A stretch of DNA of 64,000 bases from Candidatus Woesearchaeota archaeon (GTDB lineage: Archaea > Nanobdellota > Nanobdellia > Woesearchaeales > JAAOYA01). Below are positions 25,832 to 35,916 of the stretch, in pieces (position 1 is the first letter of the stretch; the number at the start of each line of letters is the position of its first letter). The notes under the pieces are model-generated. The model made no database searches and was not told where the DNA came from. It was given only the letters and a program-made list of their open reading frames with translations. Both the position numbers and the translations under genes were made by a program. The DNA is taken from positions 62,001 to 126,000 of the forward strand of contig JAAOYA010000010.1 in assembly GCA_018221105.1 (NCBI GenBank), written 5' to 3'.

Positions 25832-26752
25832 ATGACAAAAATATTACAGTTTTCAGACTTGCACGCAGATTCTGCTAAAAGGCAAGCCGTCCTAAATATT
25901 GCAAAATCTACAAACCCATCCGCTAGTTTTGATTTGGGTGATGAAATTGAAGCTAGAGAATTCTACCCGGAAGTATTTTCAAAAATTAACATTCCAATAC
26001 CTAAAGAAGTCATTGATGATATTAATAGAGCAAAAGAACTAAATTCAGAACAAGAGCTTATTAAAGCACTACAAAAACATGAAGCAACACTAGCACAATT
26101 ACGCCAAGGTGTTGAAAATGCAGTAATAGAACAGTTAAAGGTTGAAGGTTCAAAACTAGAAGAAGAGCTTTACAGCAGATTAAAAGAAATAAATCCTGTT
26201 TATGGAGTTTTAGGAAATCATGATCCTTACGCTCTAAAAAAATTTACTCCCAGTGTTACTTATATTGACGAGTCAGACCCTGTTAAAGTTAATGATCATT
26301 CAATTGCAGGCGTTGTCAACAGTGACGAATTTGTATCTGAAAAGTTTTTGCACTTGTACCCACATCTTACAAGAGACATCAACAACAAAAATGTCGATGA
26401 AGTTTCACAGCACACAGGCAAAAGTATTGATGAATTATTACAAAACAGTGCCGAATACCAAAGGTTGCACGATAAAAATTTCACTATTGTAGCATCTCAC
26501 AAGACAGTTTTACCAAACAGTTATGGCACTGGGATTGCGGCTAGCAAATTAGCAAAAGAAAAAGGAGTGAAGCTTAACATGTGCGGTCATCGTCACAAAG
26601 GCAGTGTAGAAAGAATTGAAGGTGTTTTAATGGTTAATAGCAGTCCAAACATTGCATACGTTGTAGATATTGATGATATGACTGTTGATGTTTACTGGAT
26701 TAGCTCTGACAAAGAAGGTTTTGCGCGTAATAAATTTGAAAAAGCTGCTTGA
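25832..26752 (+). CDS. Calcineurin-like metallophosphoesterase
   Basis: This 306-aa protein has the metallophosphoesterase motif series: FSDLHAD (D-x-H), DLGDEI (GD-x-x-(E/D)), GNHDPY (GNHD), ASHKTV (usual GH position) and GHRHKG (GHxH). A helical insertion (about 55-115) with repeated Glu/Lys/Gln separates the second and third motifs, which is unusual and may form a coiled coil. It lies between uvrB and uvrA, but no repair role follows from the sequence. Substrate is unknown. Confidence 0.82.
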   Translation: MTKILQFSDLHADSAKRQAVLNIAKSTNPSASFDLGDEIEAREFYPEVFSKINIPIPKEVIDDINRAKELNSEQELIKALQKHEATLAQLRQGVENAVIEQLKVEGSKLEEELYSRLKEINPVYGVLGNHDPYALKKFTPSVTYIDESDPVKVNDHSIAGVVNSDEFVSEKFLHLYPHLTRDINNKNVDEVSQHTGKSIDELLQNSAEYQRLHDKNFTIVASHKTVLPNSYGTGIAASKLAKEKGVKLNMCGHRHKGSVERIEGVLMVNSSPNIAYVVDIDDMTVDVYWISSDKEGFARNKFEKAA

Positions 26753-27358
26753 TTATTTCTCTTCAAATAATACTTTATCATCAGTTGACTCTTCAGCTTT
26801 TATACTTCCAAGCTTTGATGGTTCTTTTTTTGGTTTTGTTTCTATTGTAGTTTTTTCTTTCGGTTCTTTTTTTGGTTTTGTTTTCTTTTCTCCTACCATG
26901 AACATTGTAAAAACTGCTATCAAAAAAATGATTATTAGTGCTGGGCTAATAAAATTGTCTCCTAAAAATGATAGTACGTCATTTAGTATATTGAACTCTG
27001 CTAGTAGTATTAGAAAAAATAGTGCTATAAATATTGGAAAAGTCCAACGTTTTTCCCAAACGCTAACCCCTACTGCAGCAGTCATTATTTGAAACATAAC
27101 AATAATGAGCAAAAACAATGCTATTCTTGATAGCATTAAATTAAAATTTATGAATTCTGGCAATATTGCAACACTAAAAAATCCTAACACTAATGCTATT
27201 GTTGCATGAATATTTTTTTTTGAAGCGTCACCAAAAATCTTGACTTTTTCCATTACAGCATAAGCTACTGTGAAAACTAGAATGAACGGCAGTATCACAT
27301 CTGTCAATCCAACATTTTCTAAAAATAGGAAAGTGTTTGTAATCATCGCGTTTACCAT
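26753..27358 (-). CDS. Multi-spanning membrane protein with charged C-terminal tail
   Basis: This 201-aa protein has about five hydrophobic segments (roughly 17-35, 52-68, 78-100, 108-128, 136-153) followed by a 45-residue cytosolic tail of Lys/Glu/Pro repeats (KKEPKEKTTIETKPKKEP). I do not recognise the family. It is transcribed toward and stops exactly next to the end of the metallophosphoesterase gene, and is divergent from uvrA. Confidence 0.6.
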   Translation of the reverse strand: MVNAMITNTFLFLENVGLTDVILPFILVFTVAYAVMEKVKIFGDASKKNIHATIALVLGFFSVAILPEFINFNLMLSRIALFLLIIVMFQIMTAAVGVSVWEKRWTFPIFIALFFLILLAEFNILNDVLSFLGDNFISPALIIIFLIAVFTMFMVGEKKTKPKKEPKEKTTIETKPKKEPSKLGSIKAEESTDDKVLFEEK

Positions 27359-27416
27359 AAAAGATTTTATTGTCTTGTTTGTTTTTAAAGTTTTTCACTA
27401 GACAAGTGCCGGTAAG

Positions 27417-27425
27417 CTTTATAAG
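27417..27425 (+). promoter_or_regulatory. TATA box for uvrA
   Basis: CTTTATAAG lies 26-34 nt before ATG 27451. It sits inside the longest possible ORF, which supports the later start ([10 protein letters not shown]) for UvrA. Confidence 0.6.
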
Positions 27426-27450
27426 TAATAATTTGTTCTGCCAACCTCTT

Positions 27451-30240
27451 ATGAATAAAGATATTGTTATCAGGGGTGCCAGAGAGCACAATTTAAAAAA
27501 CCTTAACGTGACAATTCCACGTGACAAACTAGTGGTCATCACAGGTCTTAGCGGTAGTGGTAAATCTAGTTTAGCGTTTGATACTATTTATGCTGAAGGG
27601 CAGCGTCGATACGTTGAAAGTTTGAGTGCTTATGCACGACAATTTTTGGGTTTGATGCAAAAGCCTGATGTTGATTCAATAGATGGACTTTCTCCGGCTA
27701 TTAGTATTGAACAAAAAACTACTTCGAAGAATCCTCGCTCTACTGTTGGTACTGTGACAGAAATTTATGATTATCTTAGGCTTTTGTTTGCTCGTGTTGG
27801 AAAACCTCATTGTCCGCAATGTGGCAAGCCTATTAGCGCTCAAAGTGCTCAATTGATTTCTAATCAAATACTTGAGAATCGCAAAGGTGAAAAAATTCAG
27901 GTTTTAGCACCTGTTATCAGGCAGCGTAAGGGTACTTATGAGAAACTTTTTGAGGATTTCAAAAAAGAAGGTTATGCTAGGGTTCGCCTTAACAAAAAAT
28001 TCTATGATTTAGAAGATGATAAACTGCCAACACTTGATCGTTATAAAAAGCATGATATCGAAGTTGTTGTTGACCGCGTTCAAGTCAACTCTCAAAAATC
28101 GCGTGTTAACGAAGCAGTTGAGAATGCTTTGAAACTGGCTCATGGGTTAGTGATTATTTTAGGTGAGAAAAATGATGAGAGGCTTTATTCTTCGCATGCC
28201 GCTTGTGCTGATTGTAATATTAGTTTTGAAGAGTTGCAGCCTAGAATGTTTAGTTTTAATAGTCCTTTTGGTGCTTGTGAGCACTGTCACGGTCTTGGTT
28301 TTAAACAAGAGGTTGATGTCGAACTAGTGATTCCTAACAGTGAATTGTCTTTTGCTGAGGGCGCTATAGCACCTTGGGGTAATACTATTGACTCTTGGCG
28401 TTATTATTATTTACGCCGACTAGCCAGAAAAGCAGGTTTTAATATGATGACACCTGTTAAAAAACTGTCAAAAAAAGTTTTAGACGTGGTATTGTACGGT
28501 CCTAACCAAGATGAAGATTATTGGGGATTAGATGATGAGTTTGAAGGCGTTATTCCAAGTTTAGAGAGGCTTCACAAGCAAACTGATAGTGAGTGGCGCC
28601 GTGAAGAAATCGAAAAGTACATGCGCAACGTAGAGTGTCCAAAGTGTCATGGCAAAAGATTAAAAGAAAAAGCTTTGGCTGTTAAAATTAGCAAAAAAAA
28701 CATTATTAATATTACAGATTTTTCAATAAAAAACTGTCTTACCTTTTTTAATAATCTAAAACTTTCACAAAAAGATGAGATTATCGCAAAGCAAATACTA
28801 AAAGAGCTAAAGGCACGATTAAACTTTTTAGTAAATGTTGGCCTAGATTATCTCACATTATCTCGCGCTGCCGGAACATTAAGTGGTGGTGAAGCACAAC
28901 GCATTCGATTAGCTACTCAAATTGGCAGCAATTTAATGGGAGTGGTTTACATTTTGGACGAGCCTAGTATTGGATTGCACCAGCGTGACAATAATAAATT
29001 AATAAAGACTTTGAAGCAATTGCGCGATGTTGGCAACACAGTATTAGTGGTGGAACATGATGAGGACACTATTTTAAACGCTGATAATGTTATTGATATT
29101 GGCCCTGGAGCAGGAGTTCATGGTGGCAAAATAGTATTTCAAGGCTCGCCAAAACAATTGATGAAAGATTGTGATTCTTTGACTGGACAATACTTGTGCG
29201 GCAAAAAAAAGATTGCAATGTTAGAAAAAAGACGTCAAAACAGTGATTATTTACTAATTAAAGGAGCCAAGCAAAATAATCTAAAGAACTTAACTGTGAA
29301 AATTCCTACAAACGTGTTAAATGTCATCACAGGTGTTAGTGGCAGCGGCAAGAGCACCTTAATTCACGATATTTTGTATAAGGGTTTAATGAAAAAAATT
29401 CACCGCTCAAAAGAGCGCCCTGGAGCGCATGACGATATCATAATGGGTGAAGATGTTAATAAATTAATACTTATTGATCAAAGTCCTATTGGCAGAACTC
29501 CTCGCTCAAACCCTGCAACTTATACTAAAGTTTTTGATTTGATTCGCAGTTTGTTTGCAATGACTAAAGAAGCAAAAATGCGCGGTTACACTCCAGGAAG
29601 ATTCAGTTTTAACGTCAAAGGCGGTCGTTGTGACAATTGCGCAGGTGACGGCCTAATAAAGATTGAAATGCATTTTCTGCCAGATGTTTATGTTGAATGT
29701 GAAGAATGTAAAGGCAAACGCTACAATAGCGAGACTTTAGAGGTTAAGTACAAGGATAAAAGCATTGCAGATGTTTTAGACATGACTGTCAATCAATCAC
29801 TAGAATTTTTTGAAAACATTCCATCAATTAAAAGAAAATTGCAAACACTCTACGATGTCGGACTTGGCTATATAAAACTAGGACAGTCAAGTACTACACT
29901 TAGCGGTGGTGAAGCACAACGTATTAAATTATCACGTGAACTGTCTAAAAAAGATTTAGGCCACACTTTGTACTTGCTTGACGAGCCAACTACAGGACTG
30001 CACTTTGATGACGTCAACAAACTATTAAACGTGCTACAACGATTAGTTGACAAAAAAAACACTATTATTGTAATAGAGCACAATCTTGATATCATAAAAA
30101 ACGCTGATCACATTATAGACCTTGGCCCTGAAGGCGGTGATGAAGGAGGCCAAATAGTTGCCGAGGGCACACCTGAACAAGTAGCACAAAGCACTAAAAG
30201 TTACACTGCAAAGTACATCAAAAAAGTTCTAGAAAAATAA
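27451..30240 (+). CDS. uvrA: UvrABC system protein A
   Basis: This 929-aa ABC-type ATPase scans DNA for lesions as a dimer and loads UvrB. The start was placed at ATG 27451 because [18 protein letters not shown] matches the family N-terminus; 27 upstream in-frame residues precede the TATA box. It has two ABC halves: Walker [11 protein letters not shown] (about 32-41) and [10 protein letters not shown] (about 630), signature motifs [12 protein letters not shown] and [12 protein letters not shown], and zinc modules CPQC, CADC...CEHC and CDNC...CEEC. Length is normal for UvrA. It probably works with the nearby UvrB. Confidence 0.98.
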   Translation: MNKDIVIRGAREHNLKNLNVTIPRDKLVVITGLSGSGKSSLAFDTIYAEGQRRYVESLSAYARQFLGLMQKPDVDSIDGLSPAISIEQKTTSKNPRSTVGTVTEIYDYLRLLFARVGKPHCPQCGKPISAQSAQLISNQILENRKGEKIQVLAPVIRQRKGTYEKLFEDFKKEGYARVRLNKKFYDLEDDKLPTLDRYKKHDIEVVVDRVQVNSQKSRVNEAVENALKLAHGLVIILGEKNDERLYSSHAACADCNISFEELQPRMFSFNSPFGACEHCHGLGFKQEVDVELVIPNSELSFAEGAIAPWGNTIDSWRYYYLRRLARKAGFNMMTPVKKLSKKVLDVVLYGPNQDEDYWGLDDEFEGVIPSLERLHKQTDSEWRREEIEKYMRNVECPKCHGKRLKEKALAVKISKKNIINITDFSIKNCLTFFNNLKLSQKDEIIAKQILKELKARLNFLVNVGLDYLTLSRAAGTLSGGEAQRIRLATQIGSNLMGVVYILDEPSIGLHQRDNNKLIKTLKQLRDVGNTVLVVEHDEDTILNADNVIDIGPGAGVHGGKIVFQGSPKQLMKDCDSLTGQYLCGKKKIAMLEKRRQNSDYLLIKGAKQNNLKNLTVKIPTNVLNVITGVSGSGKSTLIHDILYKGLMKKIHRSKERPGAHDDIIMGEDVNKLILIDQSPIGRTPRSNPATYTKVFDLIRSLFAMTKEAKMRGYTPGRFSFNVKGGRCDNCAGDGLIKIEMHFLPDVYVECEECKGKRYNSETLEVKYKDKSIADVLDMTVNQSLEFFENIPSIKRKLQTLYDVGLGYIKLGQSSTTLSGGEAQRIKLSRELSKKDLGHTLYLLDEPTTGLHFDDVNKLLNVLQRLVDKKNTIIVIEHNLDIIKNADHIIDLGPEGGDEGGQIVAEGTPEQVAQSTKSYTAKYIKKVLEK

Positions 30241-30278
30241 AACATTTAAATATAACTTATTACTTTGCAGTGATTAAA

Positions 30279-30647
30279 ATGGCATCTGAAGAATCAATTG
30301 AAGATAAAGTAGGTATTAACATAATACCTGTAATATACCATTTACAAGGGTTGGCAGAAGACATTCAAGCTATAAAAGATGCAGGATTAGATAATATTCA
30401 AGGCCACTTTGTAAAAATTCCTAAAGATTTTCCTGCAGACTATATCGATGTAGCAAGAAGCGCTGTACTATTTTTGTATAATCCTCAAAACAGCACTAAC
30501 CCGATTCATGACATAGCGGATAGACAAATGGTTCGAAGAGCTTATATGCACTTAAAAACAGGCAAAACAGAATTATTCCCCATAGCTGAAAGCTATAAAA
30601 CAACAGAAAAAAAACTAGGAATTAGCATTGTTGAAGATCAACCTTAA
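30279..30647 (+). CDS. Small conserved-looking protein, function unknown
   Basis: ATG 30279 (MASEESIEDKVGIN) is preferred over an upstream in-frame GTG (30270) because TTTAAATATA lies about 30 nt upstream. The 122-aa product is soluble, with hydrophobic-alternating segments and no metal or nucleotide motif I can see. It resembles the style of the 168-aa protein at 33059 in lacking recognisable domains. It is convergent with the MFS transporter gene (9 bp apart). Confidence 0.55.
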   Translation: MASEESIEDKVGINIIPVIYHLQGLAEDIQAIKDAGLDNIQGHFVKIPKDFPADYIDVARSAVLFLYNPQNSTNPIHDIADRQMVRRAYMHLKTGKTELFPIAESYKTTEKKLGISIVEDQP

Positions 30648-30656
30648 TTTCTGTTT

Positions 30657-31802
30657 TTAGAAAAATAAGTAGAATATATGCGCGATGCTTGCTAGAAAAA
30701 AAGCTATTTTTATGTTACTCGCAAAAAACAATGCTAACAATAAAACTAATACTCTACCAATAGCCACTGGAATTTCTCGAAATATAATAAACTCGTCAAT
30801 ATTGTTTTCGCGCGCTATTGCATAATTTATTGCAGTAAATGGTATTAGCACTAAAAACATAAAAAAACCAGCCATGATAGTAACTAAATAAACAGTAGTA
30901 TCTGATTGTACGAAAAATCTTGCAATCCACATAAGAAGCATTAATATTGCTCCAATCTTAATGATTGTTAAACGTTTGAATTTGTCTGATAATTTTCCAA
31001 CGAGCAAGGTAAAAAATACTGTTCCAACGCCAAGCAATGTTCCCATAATACCAACACTTAACGTGCTAGCAAGCAAAAAGTACACCACCATAGGCCAAAT
31101 TACTGCTTCCGTAATACCATTAAGATGGTTTATGGCAACTCCAAAAAAGACTTTTGGATATTTTTTGAACAGTTTGATGCCCTCACTAAAACGAAATTCA
31201 ACGTGAGGTTTTATTTCTTTAGAAAAAAATAATGGTATTATCGAGACTACTAATAAAATCATTGCAACAATAAACAATGTGTTAAAGCCAGCCATTAATG
31301 TTATAATGCCACCGATTAATGGTGCTATCATGCTGGCAATTCTTGGAAAGGAATAAAGTTTTCCAACATCACTGCTCATGCTTTTCTTGTTAGCACTTCT
31401 TGCAAAAAGTGAGTGTAGTGGAATCCAATAAATTGTTGTTTGAAATCCACCAATAACAGCAATTAACAATATTGGAATTGCAAAACTATCAAGAGAGTAT
31501 AACATTAACAAAAAAACCAGCATAAAAGGAAAACGCAAGAGCATAGTGTGCTTTAAGCCGTAACGAGAACTAATAAACCCCACAAGAAAAGAAGCAAATG
31601 GAACTGTTAGTGATTGAACAATAAAAAAAATTATTACTTGTGATACACTAAAGCCTAAAATTAACAAGTAAATTGGCACGAAAATACCAATGAGTGACAG
31701 CGCAAAACCATCAATTGCGTGCATCAAGTAAATCTCATTAAGTTGTTCTTTTAACAGTCTTAAATGATTGCCATGTCGCAGATGATGATTGCCAAAATCC
31801 AT
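30657..31802 (-). CDS. Major facilitator superfamily transporter
   Basis: This 381-aa protein has about 11-12 transmembrane segments with the MFS loop 2-3 style motif (GFISSRYGLKHTMLLRF) and its second-half counterpart (GKLSDKFKRLTIIKIG). The N-terminus is basic with several His (GNHHLRHGNHLR). Substrate cannot be deduced. The C-terminus ends directly in a hydrophobic segment, so the last helix may be short. It is divergent from pgk. Confidence 0.82.
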   Translation of the reverse strand: MDFGNHHLRHGNHLRLLKEQLNEIYLMHAIDGFALSLIGIFVPIYLLILGFSVSQVIIFFIVQSLTVPFASFLVGFISSRYGLKHTMLLRFPFMLVFLLMLYSLDSFAIPILLIAVIGGFQTTIYWIPLHSLFARSANKKSMSSDVGKLYSFPRIASMIAPLIGGIITLMAGFNTLFIVAMILLVVSIIPLFFSKEIKPHVEFRFSEGIKLFKKYPKVFFGVAINHLNGITEAVIWPMVVYFLLASTLSVGIMGTLLGVGTVFFTLLVGKLSDKFKRLTIIKIGAILMLLMWIARFFVQSDTTVYLVTIMAGFFMFLVLIPFTAINYAIARENNIDEFIIFREIPVAIGRVLVLLLALFFASNIKIAFFLASIAHIFYLFF

Positions 31803-31881
31803 AATAAAAAAACAGTGCTTGTGTTATTTAAAACTTGTGTACAATGATAAATCTTTTAAACCATTAAAATAATAGTTTTTT

Positions 31882-33024
31882 ATGCTAAAAAGTGTTACCA
31901 AAGCTAAACTGAAAAATAAGCGTGTGTTGTTGCGCGTTGATTTTAATGTTCCACTAAAAAATGGGTTTGTTAGTGATGATTCTCGTATACACGCTGCAAT
32001 TCCTACAATCAAAACAATTCTAAAACAAAAGCCAGTACAACTTATTATTATGGCGCACTTAGGCAGGCCAGGCGGCAAAGTTGTTAGAGAATTGCGCATG
32101 GATCCTATTGCAAAACGTTTGGAGAAATTGCTAAAACAAAAAGTTGTAAAATTAGATGATTACACCACAAAAAAAGATGCTAAGAACAAGGTTTTGATGC
32201 TTGAAAATTTAAGGTTCTTTAAAGGTGAGGAAAAAAATGATGTTAAGTTTGCAAAAACACTTGCCAGTGTTGCAGATGTTTATGTCAATGACGCTTTTGG
32301 AGTGTGTCATCGAAAACACGCTAGCGTGCACGCCATCACTAAATATTTGCCATTATACGCTGGACTTCTATTGTTGTCTGAGATTGAACACTTGCAATTA
32401 AAAAAACCTGCCAGGCCTTTTATTGCATTGATTGGTGGGGCAAAAGTTAGTACTAAGATTCCTATGATTGAACAATTATTAAAAAAAGCTGACGCAGTGC
32501 TTGTTGGCGGAGCAATGATCTTCACATTTTATAGGGCAATGGGACTTTCCACTGGCAAGAGCATTGTAGAAAAAAAATATGTTTCTCTGGCCAAAAAAAT
32601 GCTTTTCAAGGCCAAGGGCAAGATTGTGCTGCCAACAGACATTGTTATAGCCTCAAAAGCTGTCAAAGGTGTTAAAACAAAAAATGTCAGTGTTGGTAAT
32701 ATTCCAAACAATATGATTGGACTTGATATTGGCAGCGAGTCAACACAAGTTTTTAATGAAATATTAAAGAGTGCTAAAACTGTTTTTTTTAATGGTCCTA
32801 TGGGTTTGTTTGAAGTCAAACCTTTCGATAAAGCAACTAACGAACTTGCTAAAACTATTGCTAATTCTAGAGCGAAGAGTATTGTTGGCGGCGGTGACAG
32901 CCTAGCAGCAATCAAAAAACTAAAACTAGAAAAAAAATTTTCTCACATTTCAACTGGTGGCGGAGCAAGTATTGCATTAATCGAAGGAAAAAAGCTTCCC
33001 GGAATTGAAGCTTTAAAACGTTAA
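31882..33024 (+). CDS. pgk: Phosphoglycerate kinase
   Basis: This 380-aa glycolytic enzyme interconverts 1,3-bisphosphoglycerate/ADP and 3-phosphoglycerate/ATP. Signature segments are RVLLRVDFNVPL, the substrate-binding HLGRPGG, ENLRFFKGEE, VNDAFGVCHRKHAS, GGAKVSTKIP, and the nucleotide-binding GGGDSLAAIKK with STGGGASIALIEG. It is slightly shorter than archaeal averages (about 400 aa). A TATA-like TTTTAAACC lies about 30 nt upstream. It shows the cell retains at least the payoff part of glycolysis. Confidence 0.97.
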   Translation: MLKSVTKAKLKNKRVLLRVDFNVPLKNGFVSDDSRIHAAIPTIKTILKQKPVQLIIMAHLGRPGGKVVRELRMDPIAKRLEKLLKQKVVKLDDYTTKKDAKNKVLMLENLRFFKGEEKNDVKFAKTLASVADVYVNDAFGVCHRKHASVHAITKYLPLYAGLLLLSEIEHLQLKKPARPFIALIGGAKVSTKIPMIEQLLKKADAVLVGGAMIFTFYRAMGLSTGKSIVEKKYVSLAKKMLFKAKGKIVLPTDIVIASKAVKGVKTKNVSVGNIPNNMIGLDIGSESTQVFNEILKSAKTVFFNGPMGLFEVKPFDKATNELAKTIANSRAKSIVGGGDSLAAIKKLKLEKKFSHISTGGGASIALIEGKKLPGIEALKR

Positions 33025-33058
33025 CTTTATAAAATAATAACTATTTCTTAGTAGTAAC

Positions 33059-33565
33059 ATGAGCTATTTAAGTGATGTTGGAAAAGTAAAATCTGAAGCA
33101 GAACGTAGAATCGTACAAACTTGTGGTTTGATTAAAGATCCTGCACTAGTTCTAAAACTTTATACTATGACAAGAGAATCGATAAGTTTTCCAGAACACC
33201 ATGGCGTTTTAAATGCCAGAAGATTGGTAGCTCGAGAAGTTATAAAAGGTAATGTCGATCCATTATCAGGTCTTGGTTTTGTAATATTTTCTGAAGGAAC
33301 AGCAAATATTGCGCGCTGGGACAAAGAAGAGTCATCAGTGTTAGTCAATCAAGCTTACGAATTTGACATTGAACACGGACAAGCAATAAACTGGCAACAG
33401 TTAGATATCGCAAAAGATGGTGCTTATTGCTCATTCGAATCGCAACTAGTAGCTCACGAAGCAAGAGCTTGGAATAAATTCTTACGATCAAGCAAAACAA
33501 GACGCAAATCAGAAAAGGCTAAACAAACTTACATAGATGACACATTGGAAGGTCTTATTAAATAG
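33059..33565 (+). CDS. Hypothetical protein
   Basis: This 168-aa soluble protein is not recognised. It starts MSYLSDVGKVKSEAERR, has a mixed alpha/beta composition, and ends with a basic helix (KFLRSSKTRRKSEKAKQ). TTTATAAAAT lies 25-30 nt upstream, so the gene is likely expressed and leaderless. It is convergent with the NIP7-like gene, stops 3 bp apart. Confidence 0.5.
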   Translation: MSYLSDVGKVKSEAERRIVQTCGLIKDPALVLKLYTMTRESISFPEHHGVLNARRLVAREVIKGNVDPLSGLGFVIFSEGTANIARWDKEESSVLVNQAYEFDIEHGQAINWQQLDIAKDGAYCSFESQLVAHEARAWNKFLRSSKTRRKSEKAKQTYIDDTLEGLIK

Positions 33566-33567
33566 TT

Positions 33568-33999
33568 TTATTTTTCGCGTCTTAGGAAGTCTCCTCTGTC
33601 TATCAGGTTTGTTATTGTTCCGTCATTTTCGTATTTTCCTAAGCCTAGGTTTTCGTCTCGTTCGTTTTGTATTAGTACTGTTCCTTTTTTAGCTATTTTT
33701 TTTGTTATGCTTTCTGGTAAAATATTTCTACCGCACAAGAATAGCCATTCTGCTTTGTCGTTTACAAAGACTTTTGTATCAGAATCCTTTGCTATTATTT
33801 CTAGTAGTGCAAGTGATGCTTTGAAAAGGTCTTTTTTTTCTTCTCCTAGAAATAATCCCGCAGAGAATGGTTCTCTGTCAATTGAATCTATGATTTTTTG
33901 TTGCTGAGAATTTATTTGATAGTATTTTCTTCCTATTTTTGTGTGTTCAACTTTTTTTTCGCTTAGTTGTTTTGTGAATGTTTCTAGTTTGTTTGTCAT
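33568..33999 (-). CDS. NIP7-like ribosome biogenesis protein (pre-PUA + PUA)
   Basis: This 143-aa protein matches archaeal NIP7 in its C-terminal PUA domain: KAEWLFLCGRNI, then GTVLIQNERDENLGLGKY and NLIDRGDFLRR at the end. The N-terminal 60 residues would be the pre-PUA domain, shorter than usual. NIP7 assists pre-rRNA processing and binds RNA via the PUA domain. Its start lies 53 nt inside the end of the upstream coiled-coil gene, an unusually long overlap that could mean the true start is later. Confidence 0.75.
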   Translation of the reverse strand: MTNKLETFTKQLSEKKVEHTKIGRKYYQINSQQQKIIDSIDREPFSAGLFLGEEKKDLFKASLALLEIIAKDSDTKVFVNDKAEWLFLCGRNILPESITKKIAKKGTVLIQNERDENLGLGKYENDGTITNLIDRGDFLRREK

Positions 34000-35263
34000 C
34001 TTCTTCTATTATTGTTTTGATGTTGGTGTTTTCTTCTATTAGTTCTTGTAATTTTTTTATTATTTCGCTGACATCAAAACGTTTTTTCTTTACTTGTAGG
34101 TCTTCTATTTGGTCTTTTAATTTATTAATTTTGGTGTTGTAGTGTTCTATTTTGTATTCTTCTTCTTTTAGTTCTTGTAATACTTTGTGAGAGTTGATGT
34201 CTCTCTCTAAAGCCAGAAGTTGTCGTTGGCTATTGTTTAGTTCTGTTAGCATTCTTGATAGTACTGCTGTGTCTAAATAGTCTATTGCGTGTAATGTTTT
34301 ATTTTTTATTTTGTCGTCTTTAAAATCTAGCTCTCTTCTTTCTATTGCTTTTTTGAAGTCTTTGAATACTTGTATTATTCTAAGGTGCAGGTCACTGACT
34401 AGTGCTCCTATCGAGTCTTCTAAGTAATTATTTATTAGTTCTTTGTGTACTGATTGATGTGCGTACTTGCGTAGTGATTTGTCTATTGCGGTGAAGTTTT
34501 CGCGAATGTGATTTTTGGCTCTTTTTTCATCTTCTGCTAGCTTGTCACGTTTTTTGTATGTTTCTTCTAGTTCTTGATATGTGTTGGAGTGTTTTAATCG
34601 TTGTACGCGTCCCAGGGCCGCTCTTTTGTCGCTTTCTAGTTCGCTTACTTGTTCTTGTAGTGCGTGGCTTTGATCATCTTGGCCTCCTATTAATTCTCTT
34701 CTTTTGTTTAGTTCATCATGTAATAGTTTTATTTGCTGTCGTGTTTTATGACTGCTTTTCTCAATTGTTTCTTTTATTTGTGCTGTTGCGTCAACGATTT
34801 TTTTTATTTCTATGTTGGTATCGCGCAGCTCGTGTGAAAAAAACTCGTTTATTACTTGTTTGCTTTTATTTGTTGATTGTGTGTAATCTGCTAATCGTTC
34901 TTCAAAATTAGTTATGAACTCTTCTATTGCATCAAATTCTAATGGTGGCAATGCTGTTCTTGTTGAGAACTCTCGTGTTTTTGTGTTGTAGTGTTCTATG
35001 CTTCCTTCTAGTATGTGTTTTGCTTTTGGTGGTATGTTAGGATTTTTTAGTTTTGAATTTTCTAGATTGTCAAGTTTTTTTTGTAGTTCAACTTCAGCTT
35101 TGGTAATTGAATCTAATTGTTTTTGTATTGTTTTTTGCGTGTTTTCACTGTCATTTTTTGTTTTTTTGTCAAACCAGTCTAGAACTTGACTGAATGTAAT
35201 ATTTTCTATTTTTGGCTCTTGTGGTGCTTTATGTTTTTGTAATAATTTTTTGATAAAACGCAT
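33947..35263 (-). CDS. Long coiled-coil protein
   Basis: This 438-aa protein is dominated by heptad-like coiled coil from about 55 to 430 (runs of Glu/Lys/Gln/Leu, including an ERRELIGGQDDQSHALQEQV segment). It has no signal peptide or membrane segment. SMC-like or structural roles are possible, but no ATPase head is present. It overlaps NIP7, so the two are probably co-transcribed. Function unknown. Confidence 0.55.
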   Translation of the reverse strand: MRFIKKLLQKHKAPQEPKIENITFSQVLDWFDKKTKNDSENTQKTIQKQLDSITKAEVELQKKLDNLENSKLKNPNIPPKAKHILEGSIEHYNTKTREFSTRTALPPLEFDAIEEFITNFEERLADYTQSTNKSKQVINEFFSHELRDTNIEIKKIVDATAQIKETIEKSSHKTRQQIKLLHDELNKRRELIGGQDDQSHALQEQVSELESDKRAALGRVQRLKHSNTYQELEETYKKRDKLAEDEKRAKNHIRENFTAIDKSLRKYAHQSVHKELINNYLEDSIGALVSDLHLRIIQVFKDFKKAIERRELDFKDDKIKNKTLHAIDYLDTAVLSRMLTELNNSQRQLLALERDINSHKVLQELKEEEYKIEHYNTKINKLKDQIEDLQVKKKRFDVSEIIKKLQELIEENTNIKTIIEEDDKQTRNIHKTTKRKKS

Positions 35264-35325
35264 TTTATTGACTAATTATTGATTGTTTAAAAAGTTTTTT
35301 AAAAAACAGTGCTTTTGACTATGTT

Positions 35326-35631
35326 ATGTTGTGGCGTAAAAAGCTTAAGGATAGAGAAAAAAAGCAGGCTTTAGCAGATGTTAATGCTTTATTTGATAAA
35401 GCATTAGAGGTTCATAGTGCTAATCCCACAAAAGCTGATGATTTGGTGCGCAAGGCCAGGCGAATGGCTATGAAGCATCAAATAAAACTTAAATCATCAC
35501 AGAAGCGCTTATTTTGCAAGCATTGCTATAAACTGTTAGTTCCTTCTAAGAATTCTCGCATTAGAATCACTAAGGGTAAACTGGTGCAATATTGTGATAG
35601 TTGTAAGAAGTTTAGACGTCGACCCCTTTAA
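35326..35631 (+). CDS. rnp4: Ribonuclease P protein component 4 (Rpp21/Rpr2 family)
   Basis: This 101-aa protein binds the specificity region of RNase P RNA with Rpp29 and helps mature tRNA 5' ends. The helical N-terminus ends in KADDLVRKARRMAMKHQIKL, followed by a zinc ribbon FCKHCYKLLVPSKNSRIRI...YCDSCKKF (Cys near 78, 81, 91, 94). The match in order and spacing is close to archaeal Rnp4. Its stop overlaps by 4 bp the end of the convergent acidic protein gene. Confidence 0.88.
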   Translation: MLWRKKLKDREKKQALADVNALFDKALEVHSANPTKADDLVRKARRMAMKHQIKLKSSQKRLFCKHCYKLLVPSKNSRIRITKGKLVQYCDSCKKFRRRPL

Positions 35632-35885
35632 TATTCTACTATTCTAAAACTGTCAGGCTCTGATGGGTCGTCATCATCGTCTGTTGTGTCCTGATCATCT
35701 GAAGAGCTTGTTGTGGTGTTGTCTTGGTCAAACATGTTAAAAAGTCCTGAGTCTTGCGCGGGTACACTATAATCGTCACCTAAACCACTATTTTCGTTTT
35801 TAGCGCCTGCTAATTCTAAAAGAAATTTGCCTAGTTTTTCTAGGCTTTCTTTGCTTTCCTTGTCTGTCTCTATTATGATTTGCAT
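35628..35885 (-). CDS. Small acidic protein, function unknown
   Basis: This 85-aa protein has an N-terminal part (MQIIIETDKESKESLEKLGKFLLELA) that looks like one beta strand plus helix, then a long Asp/Ser/Thr-rich disordered tail. Nothing identifies a function. It is leftward, 32 bp downstream of the pilin-like gene. Confidence 0.45.
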   Translation of the reverse strand: MQIIIETDKESKESLEKLGKFLLELAGAKNENSGLGDDYSVPAQDSGLFNMFDQDNTTTSSSDDQDTTDDDDDPSEPDSFRIVEY

Positions 35886-35916
35886 TGAAAACTTATTGTT
35901 GTAATGGTTTTTATAG

